A DNA stretch of 48,044 nt from an uncultured Pseudomonadota bacterium (GCA_902790415.1 CADARU010000005.1:1-48044); one strand, 5' to 3'. Positions 26,425-33,982 are shown, counted from the stretch's first letter. Program-made: numbers and translations. Notes: generated from the sequence alone by a model not told the origin.

Positions 26425-26814
26425 TTATTTTGCGTTCTTTTCTGCGGATGTTGCCGACAAATCTTCAACGATACGCGCTTTTTTACCGGACAATTTGCGC
26501 AAAAAGAACAATTTCGCACGACGAACACGACCAATACGAACCTTTTCAATTTTTTCAATGGCCGGACTGTACAATGGGAATTTGCGTTCCACACCAACAC
26601 CATAAGATTCACGACGAACCGTAAACGATGCGGTATTTCCTTCGCCGCCATCACGTGCAATAACGATACCTTCAAATAATTGAATACGGAATTTATCGCC
26701 ATCTTTAATTTTTACGTGTACACGTAATGTATCGCCCGCCTTGAAGTTAGGGATGTTTTTACCGGCGCGCAATTTTTCAACGTTTTGTTGTTCTATTTTT
26801 TTAATGATATTCAT
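26425..26814 (-). CDS. rplS: 50S ribosomal protein L19
   Basis: Ribosomal protein at the interface of the 30S and 50S subunits. The 129 residues include the family core: [45 protein letters not shown] (split here only for length) and [19 protein letters not shown]. The last 15 residues are an alanine- and glutamate-containing tail. The ATG at 26814 is preferred over upstream in-frame codons because L19 starts with [10 protein letters not shown] and AAAGGAAAA lies eight bases before it. It begins two bases after the trmD stop and ends the rpsP operon. Confidence 0.96.
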   Translation of the reverse strand: MNIIKKIEQQNVEKLRAGKNIPNFKAGDTLRVHVKIKDGDKFRIQLFEGIVIARDGGEGNTASFTVRRESYGVGVERKFPLYSPAIEKIEKVRIGRVRRAKLFFLRKLSGKKARIVEDLSATSAEKNAK

Positions 26815-26816
26815 TT

Positions 26817-27500
26817 TTAATTTTCCTTTATTAAATCCGGACGACGCTGTTTGGTTAAATCGTCCGATTGTTGTTTCCGCCATCTTTCAATATTGCCGTG
26901 ATGACCGGACAGCAGGACTTCTGGGACACTTTGTCCACGCCATACTGACGGGCGGGTGTATAACGGCCATTCCAGCCCCCCGATTTCAAAACTTTCTGTG
27001 GTGGTTGCTTCTACCCCACCACCCAGCACATTATCTATCAGACGAACGCAACTGTCAACAAAAACTTGCGCGGCAATTTCACCGCCCGACAATATGTAAT
27101 CGCCAATAGACAATTCTGTAATATTATACATATCTATGACCCGTTGGTCAATTCCTTCGTATCGACCACAGAGCAGGGTAAACACCTTATCTGTATCGTT
27201 GGTGGCAAAATTGCGAACCATTTTTTGATTTAACCGCGGCCCACGTGGGGAAAAGTATATAATTTGCCCCGGGTTTTCAATAGAATCCAATGCCGCACCC
27301 AAAACATCGGGACGCATAACCATACCCACGCCGCCACCAAATTGCGTGTCATCAACACTGCCATAGTCATTTATGGCAAAATCACGAATATTTATCACAC
27401 TATACGACCAAATTCCGTTTTCCAACGCGCGACCAACCACGCCGCCCCCAAGGGTTCCGGGAAACATTTCAGGGAAAATGGTCAATATGTTAAAGTGCAT
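26817..27500 (-). CDS. trmD: tRNA (guanine-37-N1)-methyltransferase TrmD
   Basis: SPOUT-class methyltransferase that makes m1G37 in tRNAs reading CNN codons and prevents frameshifting. The protein has 227 residues, with the start [13 protein letters not shown], the D/G-rich stretch [15 protein letters not shown], and the SAM-binding trefoil knot [12 protein letters not shown] followed by [11 protein letters not shown]. The C-terminal helices include [16 protein letters not shown]. The MHFNIL start is chosen; its first 11 bases overlap the end of the small upstream gene at 27490, which suggests coupling. It is part of the rpsP-rimM-trmD-rplS operon. Confidence 0.96.
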   Translation of the reverse strand: MHFNILTIFPEMFPGTLGGGVVGRALENGIWSYSVINIRDFAINDYGSVDDTQFGGGVGMVMRPDVLGAALDSIENPGQIIYFSPRGPRLNQKMVRNFATNDTDKVFTLLCGRYEGIDQRVIDMYNITELSIGDYILSGGEIAAQVFVDSCVRLIDNVLGGGVEATTTESFEIGGLEWPLYTRPSVWRGQSVPEVLLSGHHGNIERWRKQQSDDLTKQRRPDLIKEN

Positions 27501-27726
27501 GTTGATAACTTTTCTTGCGCAGGCATTTATTTTCACAAATTTCTTGGATTTTTTTGATTAATTCAGAATCCGCGATACTGTTATTCGTAAATTCTATGTA
27601 TGTATCGCCGTATAAGTTGCAATTCATACGATTTTTTTGTGCATAGAGATAAACAAAACAATCAGACATTGCAAAATCACAGTTAATTTTATGCGCACAT
27701 GTTCTTTTTACATAAAATTCCTTCAT
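27490..27726 (-). CDS. Small cysteine-containing protein, paralogue B
   Basis: A 78-residue protein of unknown function within the ribosomal operon. Seven cysteines are spread along it, including a final ENKC. It is related to the next gene upstream (27739): both share the frame of KEFYV / KHIFI, INCD.x4.DC, a YIEFTNN / YNVNFTKRN strand and a C-terminal helix ending EIC...C. The ATG at 27726 is preferred over a GTG six bases earlier because AAAAGGC then has good spacing and both paralogues start with MK. Its end overlaps the trmD start by 11 bases. No metal-site pattern is clear enough to name. Confidence 0.65.
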   Translation of the reverse strand: MKEFYVKRTCAHKINCDFAMSDCFVYLYAQKNRMNCNLYGDTYIEFTNNSIADSELIKKIQEICENKCLRKKSYQHAL

Positions 27727-27738
27727 ACTCACGCCTTT

Positions 27739-27981
27739 TTATCTATCACAACAATGCTTGTTGCAAACACTGCATATTTCTTTGAACAAAGAAGAATACT
27801 TTGAATATAAATCATTAGTATTTCTTTTTGTGAAATTTACGTTATATTCGCCAGATTTTATTACGTCTATGTCATAATCTATATCCCGGCGTGTTGCATA
27901 AGATATTAGTGGGCAATCATTGTTACGTTGCGAACAGTTCACATCACAATTCTTTTTTGATTGTATAAAAATATGTTTCAT
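27739..27981 (-). CDS. Small cysteine-rich protein, paralogue A
   Basis: An 80-residue protein of unknown function with seven cysteines, three of them in the last ten residues (CSVCNKHCC, about 70-78). It is the tandem relative of the gene at 27490, with which it aligns over most of its length at low identity, so duplication followed by divergence is likely. It starts behind AAGGATTAGGT, five bases after the rimM stop, inside the rpsP-rimM-trmD-rplS operon. Clustering of cysteines suggests metal binding or disulfides, but no known zinc-finger spacing is matched. Confidence 0.65.
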   Translation of the reverse strand: MKHIFIQSKKNCDVNCSQRNNDCPLISYATRRDIDYDIDVIKSGEYNVNFTKRNTNDLYSKYSSLFKEICSVCNKHCCDR

Positions 27982-27986
27982 TTGAC

Positions 27987-28454
27987 CTAATCCTTGATGA
28001 TTTTTTTGTTATCAAAATCAACTTTTGCACCCAAAAAGGACACCATTTCACCGTTATCCAGTTCCATAATATCACCTGCGCCAAAGTTGTGGAAACATTC
28101 TACTCTACCTAAAACGTTATTATCTTGAACAACTTGCATACCGATTAAATCGGCCTGATAATATTCACCATTGTTTGTGGCCGGTAAATCTTCGCGGTTT
28201 ACAAACAATTCTGTACCACGTAATGTTTCGGCGGTATTTCTGTCCAGAACGCCTTCTATCTTTGCAATCGCAACATTTGTGTTTGGTATCGCGCGCACAA
28301 ATTTTAACGCGCCAACCGGAACATTGTTTCCGAACACAGCCAGTTTTTTAAAATCGCTGGTGTTTTCGGTAAAAGTTTGAATACGAACCTCGCCCCGAAT
28401 ACCTTGGGGTGCAACAATTTTCCCTACTAAAATTTGTTTATTATTGATTTGCAT
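27987..28454 (-). CDS. rimM: Ribosome maturation factor RimM
   Basis: Assists late assembly of the 30S head by acting near protein S19 and helix 33b of 16S rRNA. The 155 residues show the N-terminal beta barrel starting LVGKIVAPQGIRGEVRIQTF (20 residues, about 9-28) and the PRC barrel with YQADLIGMQVV, GRVECFHNFGAGD and the acidic end. The length is normal for a short RimM. The ribosome-binding site is weak. It follows the small 28460 gene by five bases and is part of the rpsP operon, whose usual order is rpsP-rimM-trmD-rplS. Confidence 0.93.
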   Translation of the reverse strand: MQINNKQILVGKIVAPQGIRGEVRIQTFTENTSDFKKLAVFGNNVPVGALKFVRAIPNTNVAIAKIEGVLDRNTAETLRGTELFVNREDLPATNNGEYYQADLIGMQVVQDNNVLGRVECFHNFGAGDIMELDNGEMVSFLGAKVDFDNKKIIKD

Positions 28455-28459
28455 TTATC

Positions 28460-28705
28460 TTAGACCGAGCGCACATTTTTTGATTCTAACAATACATTAC
28501 GAATACTTAAAATATAATCCAGTTCGTCTATTTTACGCGAATGTGCATATTTCATCAGTTTTCCCATATTGATAAGGTAACTGTCATACATAATCTTGGC
28601 CAATTCTTGGTCGCAATCGCTAAATTCTAGCATATCAAACACGCACCCCAGTGCCTTTTGGCGCGATGTGTTTGGGTATTTATGGCAGTATTGCCGGTTA
28701 TGCAT
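28460..28705 (-). CDS. Small hypothetical protein between rpsP and rimM
   Basis: An 81-residue protein, predicted to be mostly helical, with no recognised domain. Three cysteines lie in the first third (QYCHKY, LGCVF, SDCDQE). The start has AAGGT with good spacing, 31 bases after rpsP, and rimM begins five bases after the stop, so it is co-transcribed with the ribosomal genes. It does not look related to the two small genes downstream of rimM. It may be a lineage-specific protein that uses the operon's strong expression. Confidence 0.6.
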   Translation of the reverse strand: MHNRQYCHKYPNTSRQKALGCVFDMLEFSDCDQELAKIMYDSYLINMGKLMKYAHSRKIDELDYILSIRNVLLESKNVRSV

Positions 28706-28736
28706 AACGTTACCTTATTCTAAATATGAACTGTTA

Positions 28737-29171
28737 TTATTCTGCAACCGGTGTTTCTGCAGATTCTGCCGGGGCTTCGGCTGCGGCCTTGGCGGCTGCT
28801 TCTGCGGCGGCTTTTTCTTCGGCTATTTTTGCCAATTTGGCTTCTTTATCTTTGATTTTTTGCAATGTTTTTTCAGATTGCAAATTTTTCTTTGTTTGAT
28901 TTGGAACTTCACGTTTTGCAACCAATCCGGCATTTGCCAAGAAACGATATACGCGGTCGGACGGTTTTGCACCCTTGGCCATCCATGACTTGATTTCATC
29001 GATTTTCAAGATAACGCGCTTTTCATTGTCGCGCGCCAACATTGGGTCATATTTACCAACAACATCCAAAATATTACCAGAATTACGCGCATTGCGAGAA
29101 TCTGTTACAACAATATGATAATAAGGGCGTTTTTTTGCGCCAAAACGTGCCAAACGAATAACAGTTGCCAT
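28737..29171 (-). CDS. rpsP: 30S ribosomal protein S16 with an alanine-rich tail
   Basis: Small-subunit protein needed for 30S assembly. The N-terminal 80 residues are the conserved S16 domain (VIRLARFGAKKRPYYHIVV, DSRNARNSG, KYDPM). They are followed by a 60-residue extension that is lysine- and alanine-rich and ends in repeated AEAAAK-like units and an acidic tail. Extensions of this type are common in alphaproteobacterial S16. The ATG at 29171 is preferred over an in-frame codon 36 bases earlier because S16 begins MATVIRL and AAGGAG lies before it. It is the first gene of the rpsP operon, with a promoter at 29308-29336. Confidence 0.95.
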   Translation of the reverse strand: MATVIRLARFGAKKRPYYHIVVTDSRNARNSGNILDVVGKYDPMLARDNEKRVILKIDEIKSWMAKGAKPSDRVYRFLANAGLVAKREVPNQTKKNLQSEKTLQKIKDKEAKLAKIAEEKAAAEAAAKAAAEAPAESAETPVAE

Positions 29172-29251
29172 ATTTAACTCCTTGTTTTTAACTGTTTTTA
29201 TCCACAAAGAAAACCGCCATCAAGGATGAAAACTCATCGGATGATGTACCT

Positions 29252-29265
29252 TATGCGACCGCATA
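29252..29265 (-). promoter_or_regulatory. Hairpin in the rpsP leader
   Basis: TATGCG / CGCATA, six base pairs with a two-base loop, inside the roughly 130-base untranslated leader of the rpsP operon (about 29172-29301). Such long leaders often carry autoregulatory sites in ribosomal operons; no known leader family is recognised. Confidence 0.4.
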
Positions 29266-29307
29266 CAGGACTAACCTAAATGGCAATCTTTGGGATTTGC
29301 AGTGTGT

Positions 29308-29336
29308 ATTATGTATCAAAAATATTGAAAAGTCAA
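29308..29336 (-). promoter_or_regulatory. rpsP operon promoter
   Basis: On the minus strand: TTGACT (29331-29336), a 17-base spacer and CATAAT (29308-29313). It gives a leader of about 130 bases before rpsP. Confidence 0.7.
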
Positions 29337-29337
29337 A

Positions 29338-29370
29338 TAAAAATCCCCCAAACCGGGGGATTTTTATTTT
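29338..29370. terminator. Terminator after gdhA, bidirectional
   Basis: AAAATCCCCC / GGGGGATTTTT with a short AAACC loop. It follows gdhA on the minus strand and lies directly before the rpsP operon promoter. Confidence 0.85.
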
Positions 29371-29381
29371 ATTTCGCGCTT

Positions 29382-30635
29382 TTAACATGCGCCACGTAAT
29401 TTCATTGCCGCGGTTACACGCTTGATAGAATACATATACGCCGCTTCGCGCATTGTAACATTGTATTCTTGTTTGATTGCATAAATAGCATCAAAAGCCT
29501 TAATCATTGCCTGTTGCTCGCGGTCTTCTACTTCGGCTTCGGTCCAATAATAACCATAGCGGTTTTGAACCCACTCAAAGTAAGAAACCGTAACACCACC
29601 GGCGTTTGCCAAAATATCTGGAACAACCATAACACCATTGTTCTTTAATATTTCTTCGCCTTCGATTGTGGTTGGGCCATTTGCGCCTTCGACAACCAAT
29701 TTTGTTTTGATTAACGGTGCGGTGTCTTTGTTGATTGTGTTTTCCATTGCGCATGGCGATAACACATCAACATCCAATCCCCAAAATTCTTCGGCAGTAA
29801 TTTCTTTGGCACCCGGGAAATCTTTGATGCTGCCTTTGTTTTTATCTTTGTATTGCATCATCGCATCAATGTCCAAACCGTTTTCGTTGAACAAGATGGT
29901 GTTCCATTCTGCAATCGCAACAATTTTTCCACCCATATCGTGTGAACATTTGGCGGTAAAACTGCCCACGTTACCGAAACCTTGGATGGCAATCTTTGCG
30001 CCACGAATATCTTTGCCTTGGGATTTTAATGCCTGGGCAATAACGATAGAAATTCCCAAACCAGTTGCCTTGGTGCGTCCCAAAGAACCGTTTAATTCAA
30101 CCGGTTTTCCGGTAAATGTTCCAAACGATGCATCGCCGGACAATTTGATATATTCATCTATCATCCATGCCATAATTTGACCGTTTGTATTAACGTCTGG
30201 TGCCGGAACATCTTTCTTTTCACCTAAAATCGGATAAATCGCATCAACATAACCACGCGACAGGCGTTCTAATTCGCCGGCCGACAAAGTTTTTGGGTCA
30301 ACAATAATACCGCCTTTGCCACCGCCATAGGGCAGGCCAGTAACCGCACATTTAAATGTCATCCAAATAGACAACGCGGATACTTCATCACGAGATACCA
30401 TCGGATGAAAACGAATTCCGCCCTTAGATGGCCCCAACGCGGTGTTGTGTTGTGCGCGAAAACCGGTGAATACTTTAATAGAACCGTCATCCATTTTAAC
30501 CGGAATTTGAACTTCTAAAATACGTTGTGGATTTTTCAAAATTTCATACGTCTGATTATCAACCCCTAATTTATCGCAAGCCGCCTTAACACGTGCCTGG
30601 GCCGCCAACAAAGGATTCATATTTTCATTTGACAT
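29382..30635 (-). CDS. gdhA: Glutamate dehydrogenase
   Basis: Interconverts glutamate and 2-oxoglutarate plus ammonia, linking nitrogen and carbon metabolism. The protein has 417 residues, the length of the hexameric 45-kDa class. The substrate domain has the conserved lysines K71 (GPSKGGIRF), K95 (MTFKCAVTG) and K107 (GGGKGGI). The dinucleotide-binding domain follows with GFGNVGS (about 216-222). The NADH or NADPH preference cannot be fixed here. The start follows AGGAG. An intrinsic-terminator-like hairpin lies just upstream, and gdhA itself ends in a strong terminator, so it is monocistronic. Confidence 0.94.
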   Translation of the reverse strand: MSNENMNPLLAAQARVKAACDKLGVDNQTYEILKNPQRILEVQIPVKMDDGSIKVFTGFRAQHNTALGPSKGGIRFHPMVSRDEVSALSIWMTFKCAVTGLPYGGGKGGIIVDPKTLSAGELERLSRGYVDAIYPILGEKKDVPAPDVNTNGQIMAWMIDEYIKLSGDASFGTFTGKPVELNGSLGRTKATGLGISIVIAQALKSQGKDIRGAKIAIQGFGNVGSFTAKCSHDMGGKIVAIAEWNTILFNENGLDIDAMMQYKDKNKGSIKDFPGAKEITAEEFWGLDVDVLSPCAMENTINKDTAPLIKTKLVVEGANGPTTIEGEEILKNNGVMVVPDILANAGGVTVSYFEWVQNRYGYYWTEAEVEDREQQAMIKAFDAIYAIKQEYNVTMREAAYMYSIKRVTAAMKLRGAC

Positions 30636-30649
30636 TATTTTACTCCTAT

Positions 30650-30672
30650 AAAAAAGCGGTTAAATTTACCGC
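30650..30672 (-). terminator. Terminator-like hairpin directly upstream of gdhA
   Basis: GCGGT / ACCGC stem with inner A-T pairs, followed on the minus strand by six T, ending about 15 bases before the gdhA start codon. It either stops read-through from the tRNA side or acts as an attenuator. No clear promoter lies between it and gdhA. Confidence 0.55.
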
Positions 30673-30710
30673 AAATCGTTTCACCGCGACCCTGCCACAG
30701 CAGAGACGGA

Positions 30711-30735
30711 TGGTGCGGGCGAAGGGAATCCCTCG
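30711..30735 (-). repeat. Partial copy of the tRNA-Gly 3' end
   Basis: Twenty bases (tggtgcgggcgaagggaatc) are identical to the 3' end of the tRNA-Gly gene, including its CCA, at 30879-30898. Four bases (gaac, in the T loop) are missing, after which cctcg matches again. It lies 168 bases from the tRNA on the same strand and has no 5' half, so it is not a functional tRNA. Duplication at a tRNA 3' end is typical of integration sites. Confidence 0.7.
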
Positions 30736-30842
30736 ACAATTATTTGTCTGTGGGCAAACTGTAACGATTTCGGTGCGCTAACGCTTCCAAAATCTACTTG
30801 TTTTCGAACCCTCTTTACCGGGCTCGCTTCTGTCGCCACAAT
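30736..30842. other. Segment between the tRNA-Gly and its 3' fragment
   Basis: About 107 bases without a credible gene. It is more GC-rich than its surroundings. A reading frame across it on the minus strand (30681-30869) has a composition typical of non-coding DNA. No integrase or inverted ends are visible. It may be the remnant of something that sat at the tRNA. Confidence 0.4.
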
Positions 30843-30881
30843 CCAAAAATACAATTGACACAAGGTCAATTCTATTTTTGG
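30843..30881 (-). terminator. Terminator of the tRNA-Gly transcript
   Basis: A near-perfect stem (CCAAAAATACAATTGAC / GTCAATTCTATTTTTGG, one mismatch) with a five-base loop. One arm includes the CCA end of the tRNA gene, so the tRNA 3' end and the terminator overlap. Confidence 0.7.
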
Positions 30882-30952
30882 TGCGGGCGAAGGGAATCGA
30901 ACCCTCGTCTAAAGCTTGGGAAGCTTTCGTGCTGCCATTATACCACGCCCGC
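30879..30952 (-). tRNA. tRNA-Gly(CCC)
   Basis: On the minus strand the acceptor stem GCGGGCG pairs with CGCCCGC, discriminator A and an encoded CCA (30879-30881). The anticodon arm is AAAGC-TTCCCAA-GCTTT, giving anticodon CCC, and the T arm is GAGGG-TTCGATT-CCCTT. The sequence closely resembles E. coli glyU. A spurious protein frame on the opposite strand (30798-31112) crosses it. Confidence 0.95.
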
Positions 30953-31002
30953 AAAACACTGTACCTATACTAAGACCTTTGAAACAATAAGTCCAGTTAA
31001 AA

Positions 31003-31033
31003 AACAAAAACCGCAAAAACGCGGTTTTGTTCT
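31003..31033 (-). terminator. Terminator after the HNH gene
   Basis: AAAACCGC / GCGGTTTT with a short loop, followed on the minus strand by TTGTTTTTT. Confidence 0.75.
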
Positions 31034-31034
31034 T

Positions 31035-31613
31035 TCATTTTCCGTATTTATTCATAAAATTTGTCATATCCCACCAACCATTTACATGAATACGGCGGCG
31101 TTTCGGGTATAATTCTTTTTTAATTTTTTCTGTATGTGGGCGTTGTTTCTTGGCGGCCGCAATTATACCTTTGGTTTGATTCATGTGGGTTAAATATGCT
31201 TCGGTGCTAATCGTGCCCAATTTGTTACCTTTGAAATTATTGCACCATCTGTGCATAGGTTGCATATTAGAAACCGCATCTGGCCCACCAAAGCATTTTG
31301 GTTTATTATGATCCCATGAAAAGTCATGAATATTACGAATTTCGGTATGACATCCCGCACATATTGGACACACACCATGATCGATAGAAATACGATAAAA
31401 AACTTTGACATCAGAACGATTTAAACTGCCGGACAGTTTTATCAATGTATCTAACATTGTACCAACATCAATATTGTTCACAGATGTCTGTGCGTACTGT
31501 TGACCAGTATGTGCAACCAATATTCTAAACAGTGCCTCGATTTCGAATTTTCTTATTTTATTACCGATACCGGCCAAGATTCTTAATATATCTCTAACTT
31601 CTGCGACAGTCAT
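31035..31613 (-). CDS. HNH endonuclease domain protein
   Basis: A 192-residue protein. After a helical N-terminal half comes an HNH fold: CPICAGC (about 93-99) as the zinc pair, SWDHNKPKCFGGPD (about 109-122) with the catalytic D-H, NMQPMHRWCNNFKGN carrying the N and the second H, and a basic tail. HNH proteins of this kind include restriction-type nucleases, homing enzymes and repair nucleases; the target cannot be read from the sequence. It starts 18 bases after the LysM gene on the same strand, with AAGGC at a slightly long spacing, and may be co-transcribed. No partner methyltransferase is in the window. Confidence 0.8.
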   Translation of the reverse strand: MTVAEVRDILRILAGIGNKIRKFEIEALFRILVAHTGQQYAQTSVNNIDVGTMLDTLIKLSGSLNRSDVKVFYRISIDHGVCPICAGCHTEIRNIHDFSWDHNKPKCFGGPDAVSNMQPMHRWCNNFKGNKLGTISTEAYLTHMNQTKGIIAAAKKQRPHTEKIKKELYPKRRRIHVNGWWDMTNFMNKYGK

Positions 31614-31631
31614 TTTATGTGTGCCTTATTA

Positions 31632-32792
31632 TTACTTTTTTGTTGGAATTTGCAGTAATTGTTTCGGGAAAATCAAATCAGGATTTTCTATTGCGTTGCG
31701 TTCGGCGATAATACTGAACAAAACACCGCGGCGCAAAAAGTTGCGCGCAATTACCCATAAACAATCGCCACGGCGAACCGTATAAAAAGTATCGTTATCA
31801 CCGGTCATTTCTGGCATAACAAATTCGTGTTTCTTTTCGGCGATTGTTCGACCGTTAACATCGTGCAGGCGAACCGACAAGGTATGCTTTTCGCCGGCTT
31901 TTAATTCGCCAACATCGGCACCCAAACCAAAATTTTTATAATCAGATACACGTGCAAACCCAATGTCGTTGCCATCAAATACCATAGATACACGTAAACG
32001 TGGCAATGCGGTGCCCGTAACAACGATGCGCCCGGTGTCCAAATAATCTATTTTTGAAATTGCTAAATCAGAATCTGTCAGTACACGTGGGGCCTGTAAA
32101 ATTTTACTGCCTTTTGGGGTCATCAACAAAGACACAGAATTTTTATATTCTGTATCAGAAACATATAAAAACACATTGTCGCGCGACAATTTTCCAGAAT
32201 CTACACCAACCAATGACAAAGTGTAATTTCCTGGTTTTAAACCCTGTTTAGGTGCGTAAGAAAATTCACCACCGGAATTAGTTTGTTCTGTGGCAACAAT
32301 TTTGCCGTTTATTTTAATGGAAACGCTTCTGTTTGGTAACCAACGTCCGGCAACGACCAACATTCCATCACGTCTGATTCTAACAATATCAAATGTTGGC
32401 GTGTCTGTTGGCACAGGTGTGCGTTTTTTAACCTTGCGCTGTTCTTGCTGAATTATTTTATCGTTGTTTAAAACGACAATACTTTGTGTATGTGTGGTAC
32501 GAATAAACGCAACCCATATTGCGATAAACAAAACAATTATTGCGCACAGTATTGGAAACCAATATTCGCGCAACACAGAACGTTTGTTTTGTTCTTCGTC
32601 TTGACGTGATTGCTTTTTTTCAACAACGACTTTTTCTTCTGATTTGGAAAAACCGTTTAAAGATTTCAAAAAACGTCTGGTAAAGTTACGGCGACGGGCC
32701 ATCCAACCATTTTGTTGTGCAATCGCATCGTCAATCATTTTATCTGTTGAACGTTTTGTTTTGCCAATAACGGCGGCATTATCATTTGCCAT
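31632..32792 (-). CDS. Membrane-anchored LysM protein with Ig-like domains
   Basis: A 386-residue envelope protein. A basic, cytoplasmic N-terminus (about 1-75) precedes one membrane helix (about 76-97). The extracytoplasmic part has beta-rich Ig-like repeats at roughly 130-215 and 240-330 and a C-terminal LysM domain (YTVRRGDCLWVIARN to QLLQIP) that binds peptidoglycan. Proteins of this type are common in Alphaproteobacteria, are often annotated as LysM peptidoglycan-binding proteins, and have no defined enzymatic role. The start follows AGGAG. It diverges from the phosphofructokinase gene; the intergenic region holds TTGACA (32854-32859) on the minus strand as its probable -35. The HNH gene follows. 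Confidence 0.85.
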   Translation of the reverse strand: MANDNAAVIGKTKRSTDKMIDDAIAQQNGWMARRRNFTRRFLKSLNGFSKSEEKVVVEKKQSRQDEEQNKRSVLREYWFPILCAIIVLFIAIWVAFIRTTHTQSIVVLNNDKIIQQEQRKVKKRTPVPTDTPTFDIVRIRRDGMLVVAGRWLPNRSVSIKINGKIVATEQTNSGGEFSYAPKQGLKPGNYTLSLVGVDSGKLSRDNVFLYVSDTEYKNSVSLLMTPKGSKILQAPRVLTDSDLAISKIDYLDTGRIVVTGTALPRLRVSMVFDGNDIGFARVSDYKNFGLGADVGELKAGEKHTLSVRLHDVNGRTIAEKKHEFVMPEMTGDNDTFYTVRRGDCLWVIARNFLRRGVLFSIIAERNAIENPDLIFPKQLLQIPTKK

Positions 32793-32867
32793 AATATACT
32801 CCTAGGATAAAAAAGATTTAAATCTGGACAAATTATTACAAAAAAACTTTCTTTGTCAACCCTTTTG

Positions 32868-32876
32868 TGGTATAAT
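32868..32876 (+). promoter_or_regulatory. Extended -10 promoter of the phosphofructokinase gene
   Basis: TGG directly before a consensus TATAAT (32871-32876). The -35 region is weak, as is usual for extended -10 promoters. The GGAG ribosome-binding site and ATG at 32898 follow within about 25 bases. Confidence 0.55.
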
Positions 32877-32897
32877 GTTAACCAAATGGAGAAAAAA

Positions 32898-33980
32898 ATG
32901 AAAAAAATTGGAATTATGACAACAGGCGGTGATTGCAGTGGATTAAACACCGCGATAAATCGTATTGTTCGTGGCGCAAATTTGCGTGGTTGGTCGGTTG
33001 TTGGAATCATAGATGGAACCGATGGATTGTGTACATCGCCGGCAAATGTTGAAAAACTAACAATTAAATCTGTGCCGATTGAAAATGCCCGCCTGGGGGG
33101 CAGTTATTTGCACAACGGAAATCATTGTATGATGAATTTTGAAACGGCCGTAAAAACAGGCCACTTGGACCAATTTAATAAAATGTTAAAAACATCTTTG
33201 GCAAAATTGAAATTAGATGCCTTGGTTTTAATTGGTGGCAACGGCAGTTTGTCTTTGGCGTGGGCAAATCGCGATATTTATTCTGGTTTACAGTTGGTGT
33301 GTATTCCAAAAACAATCGATATGGATTTACCATTAACAGACCGAACAATCGGTTTTGATACGGCGATTGACCAATTAACTAAATATTGCGACCAGTTGTT
33401 ATTAACCGCACGCAGTCATCATCGTTGGTTTATTGTGCAAACAATGGGACGTGATTGCGGTATGTTGGCATTAAACGCCGGTATTGCGGTTGGTGCAGAT
33501 GCAATATTAATTCCCGAAATCAAATTTGACCTGGATGAATTAGTTGCGCACATTAAATCAAATGAACGCGATTATGGTATTATTATGGTATCCGAAGGAA
33601 TCACAATACGTGGACATTCGGGCCGACCGGCCGATATGATTTCGCGCAAGTTAACCGCGTGTGGCATTCCAAATCGTGCGGCATTTCCCGACTATATTCA
33701 AAGGGCAGGCGACACAACCGCACATGACAGAATATTGGCAACAAAAATGGCCGACTGTGCATTAAATGCGATTGAAAACAACGAAACATACGTTATGACA
33801 ATATTGCGCGACAATGTGTGTCATACGGTTCCATTATCAGAATTTGTTGATGCGGGCGAACGTGTGCGCGACCCAAATGTTCCCGGCATGTGCACATCAA
33901 ACGCATACGTTGAACCAGACAATCCGTTATTGGCGATTGCAGACAGTATGGGAATCTATATCGGTCAAAAACGAAAATGA
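32898..33980 (+). CDS. 6-phosphofructokinase (atypical ATP/PPi type)
   Basis: Phosphorylates fructose 6-phosphate to fructose 1,6-bisphosphate. The protein has 360 residues. N-terminal TTGGDCSGLN binds the phosphoryl donor. The active-site strand reads PKTIDMDLP, keeping the catalytic D of the TIDxD motif. MGRDCGMLALNAG and QRAGDTTAHDR are also recognisable. The donor-selectivity positions are mixed: G in GGNGS (as in ATP enzymes) with K in PKTID (as in PPi-type enzymes), while the usual D of GGDGS is N. ATP use is likely by analogy with the G/K class but is not certain. Start at 32898, behind GGAG; an ATG 12 bases earlier is too close to the promoter. Confidence 0.85.
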   Translation: MKKIGIMTTGGDCSGLNTAINRIVRGANLRGWSVVGIIDGTDGLCTSPANVEKLTIKSVPIENARLGGSYLHNGNHCMMNFETAVKTGHLDQFNKMLKTSLAKLKLDALVLIGGNGSLSLAWANRDIYSGLQLVCIPKTIDMDLPLTDRTIGFDTAIDQLTKYCDQLLLTARSHHRWFIVQTMGRDCGMLALNAGIAVGADAILIPEIKFDLDELVAHIKSNERDYGIIMVSEGITIRGHSGRPADMISRKLTACGIPNRAAFPDYIQRAGDTTAHDRILATKMADCALNAIENNETYVMTILRDNVCHTVPLSEFVDAGERVRDPNVPGMCTSNAYVEPDNPLLAIADSMGIYIGQKRK

Positions 33981-33982
33981 AA

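Noticed and set aside
30681..30869. Short minus-strand frame across the region next to the tRNA
   Set aside because: Overlaps the tRNA 3' fragment and terminator, lacks a ribosome-binding site and has the look of translated non-coding DNA.
30798..31112. Plus-strand frame reading across the tRNA-Gly gene (contains GRRESNPRLKLG)
   Set aside because: This peptide is the typical artefact of translating the antisense strand of a tRNA gene.
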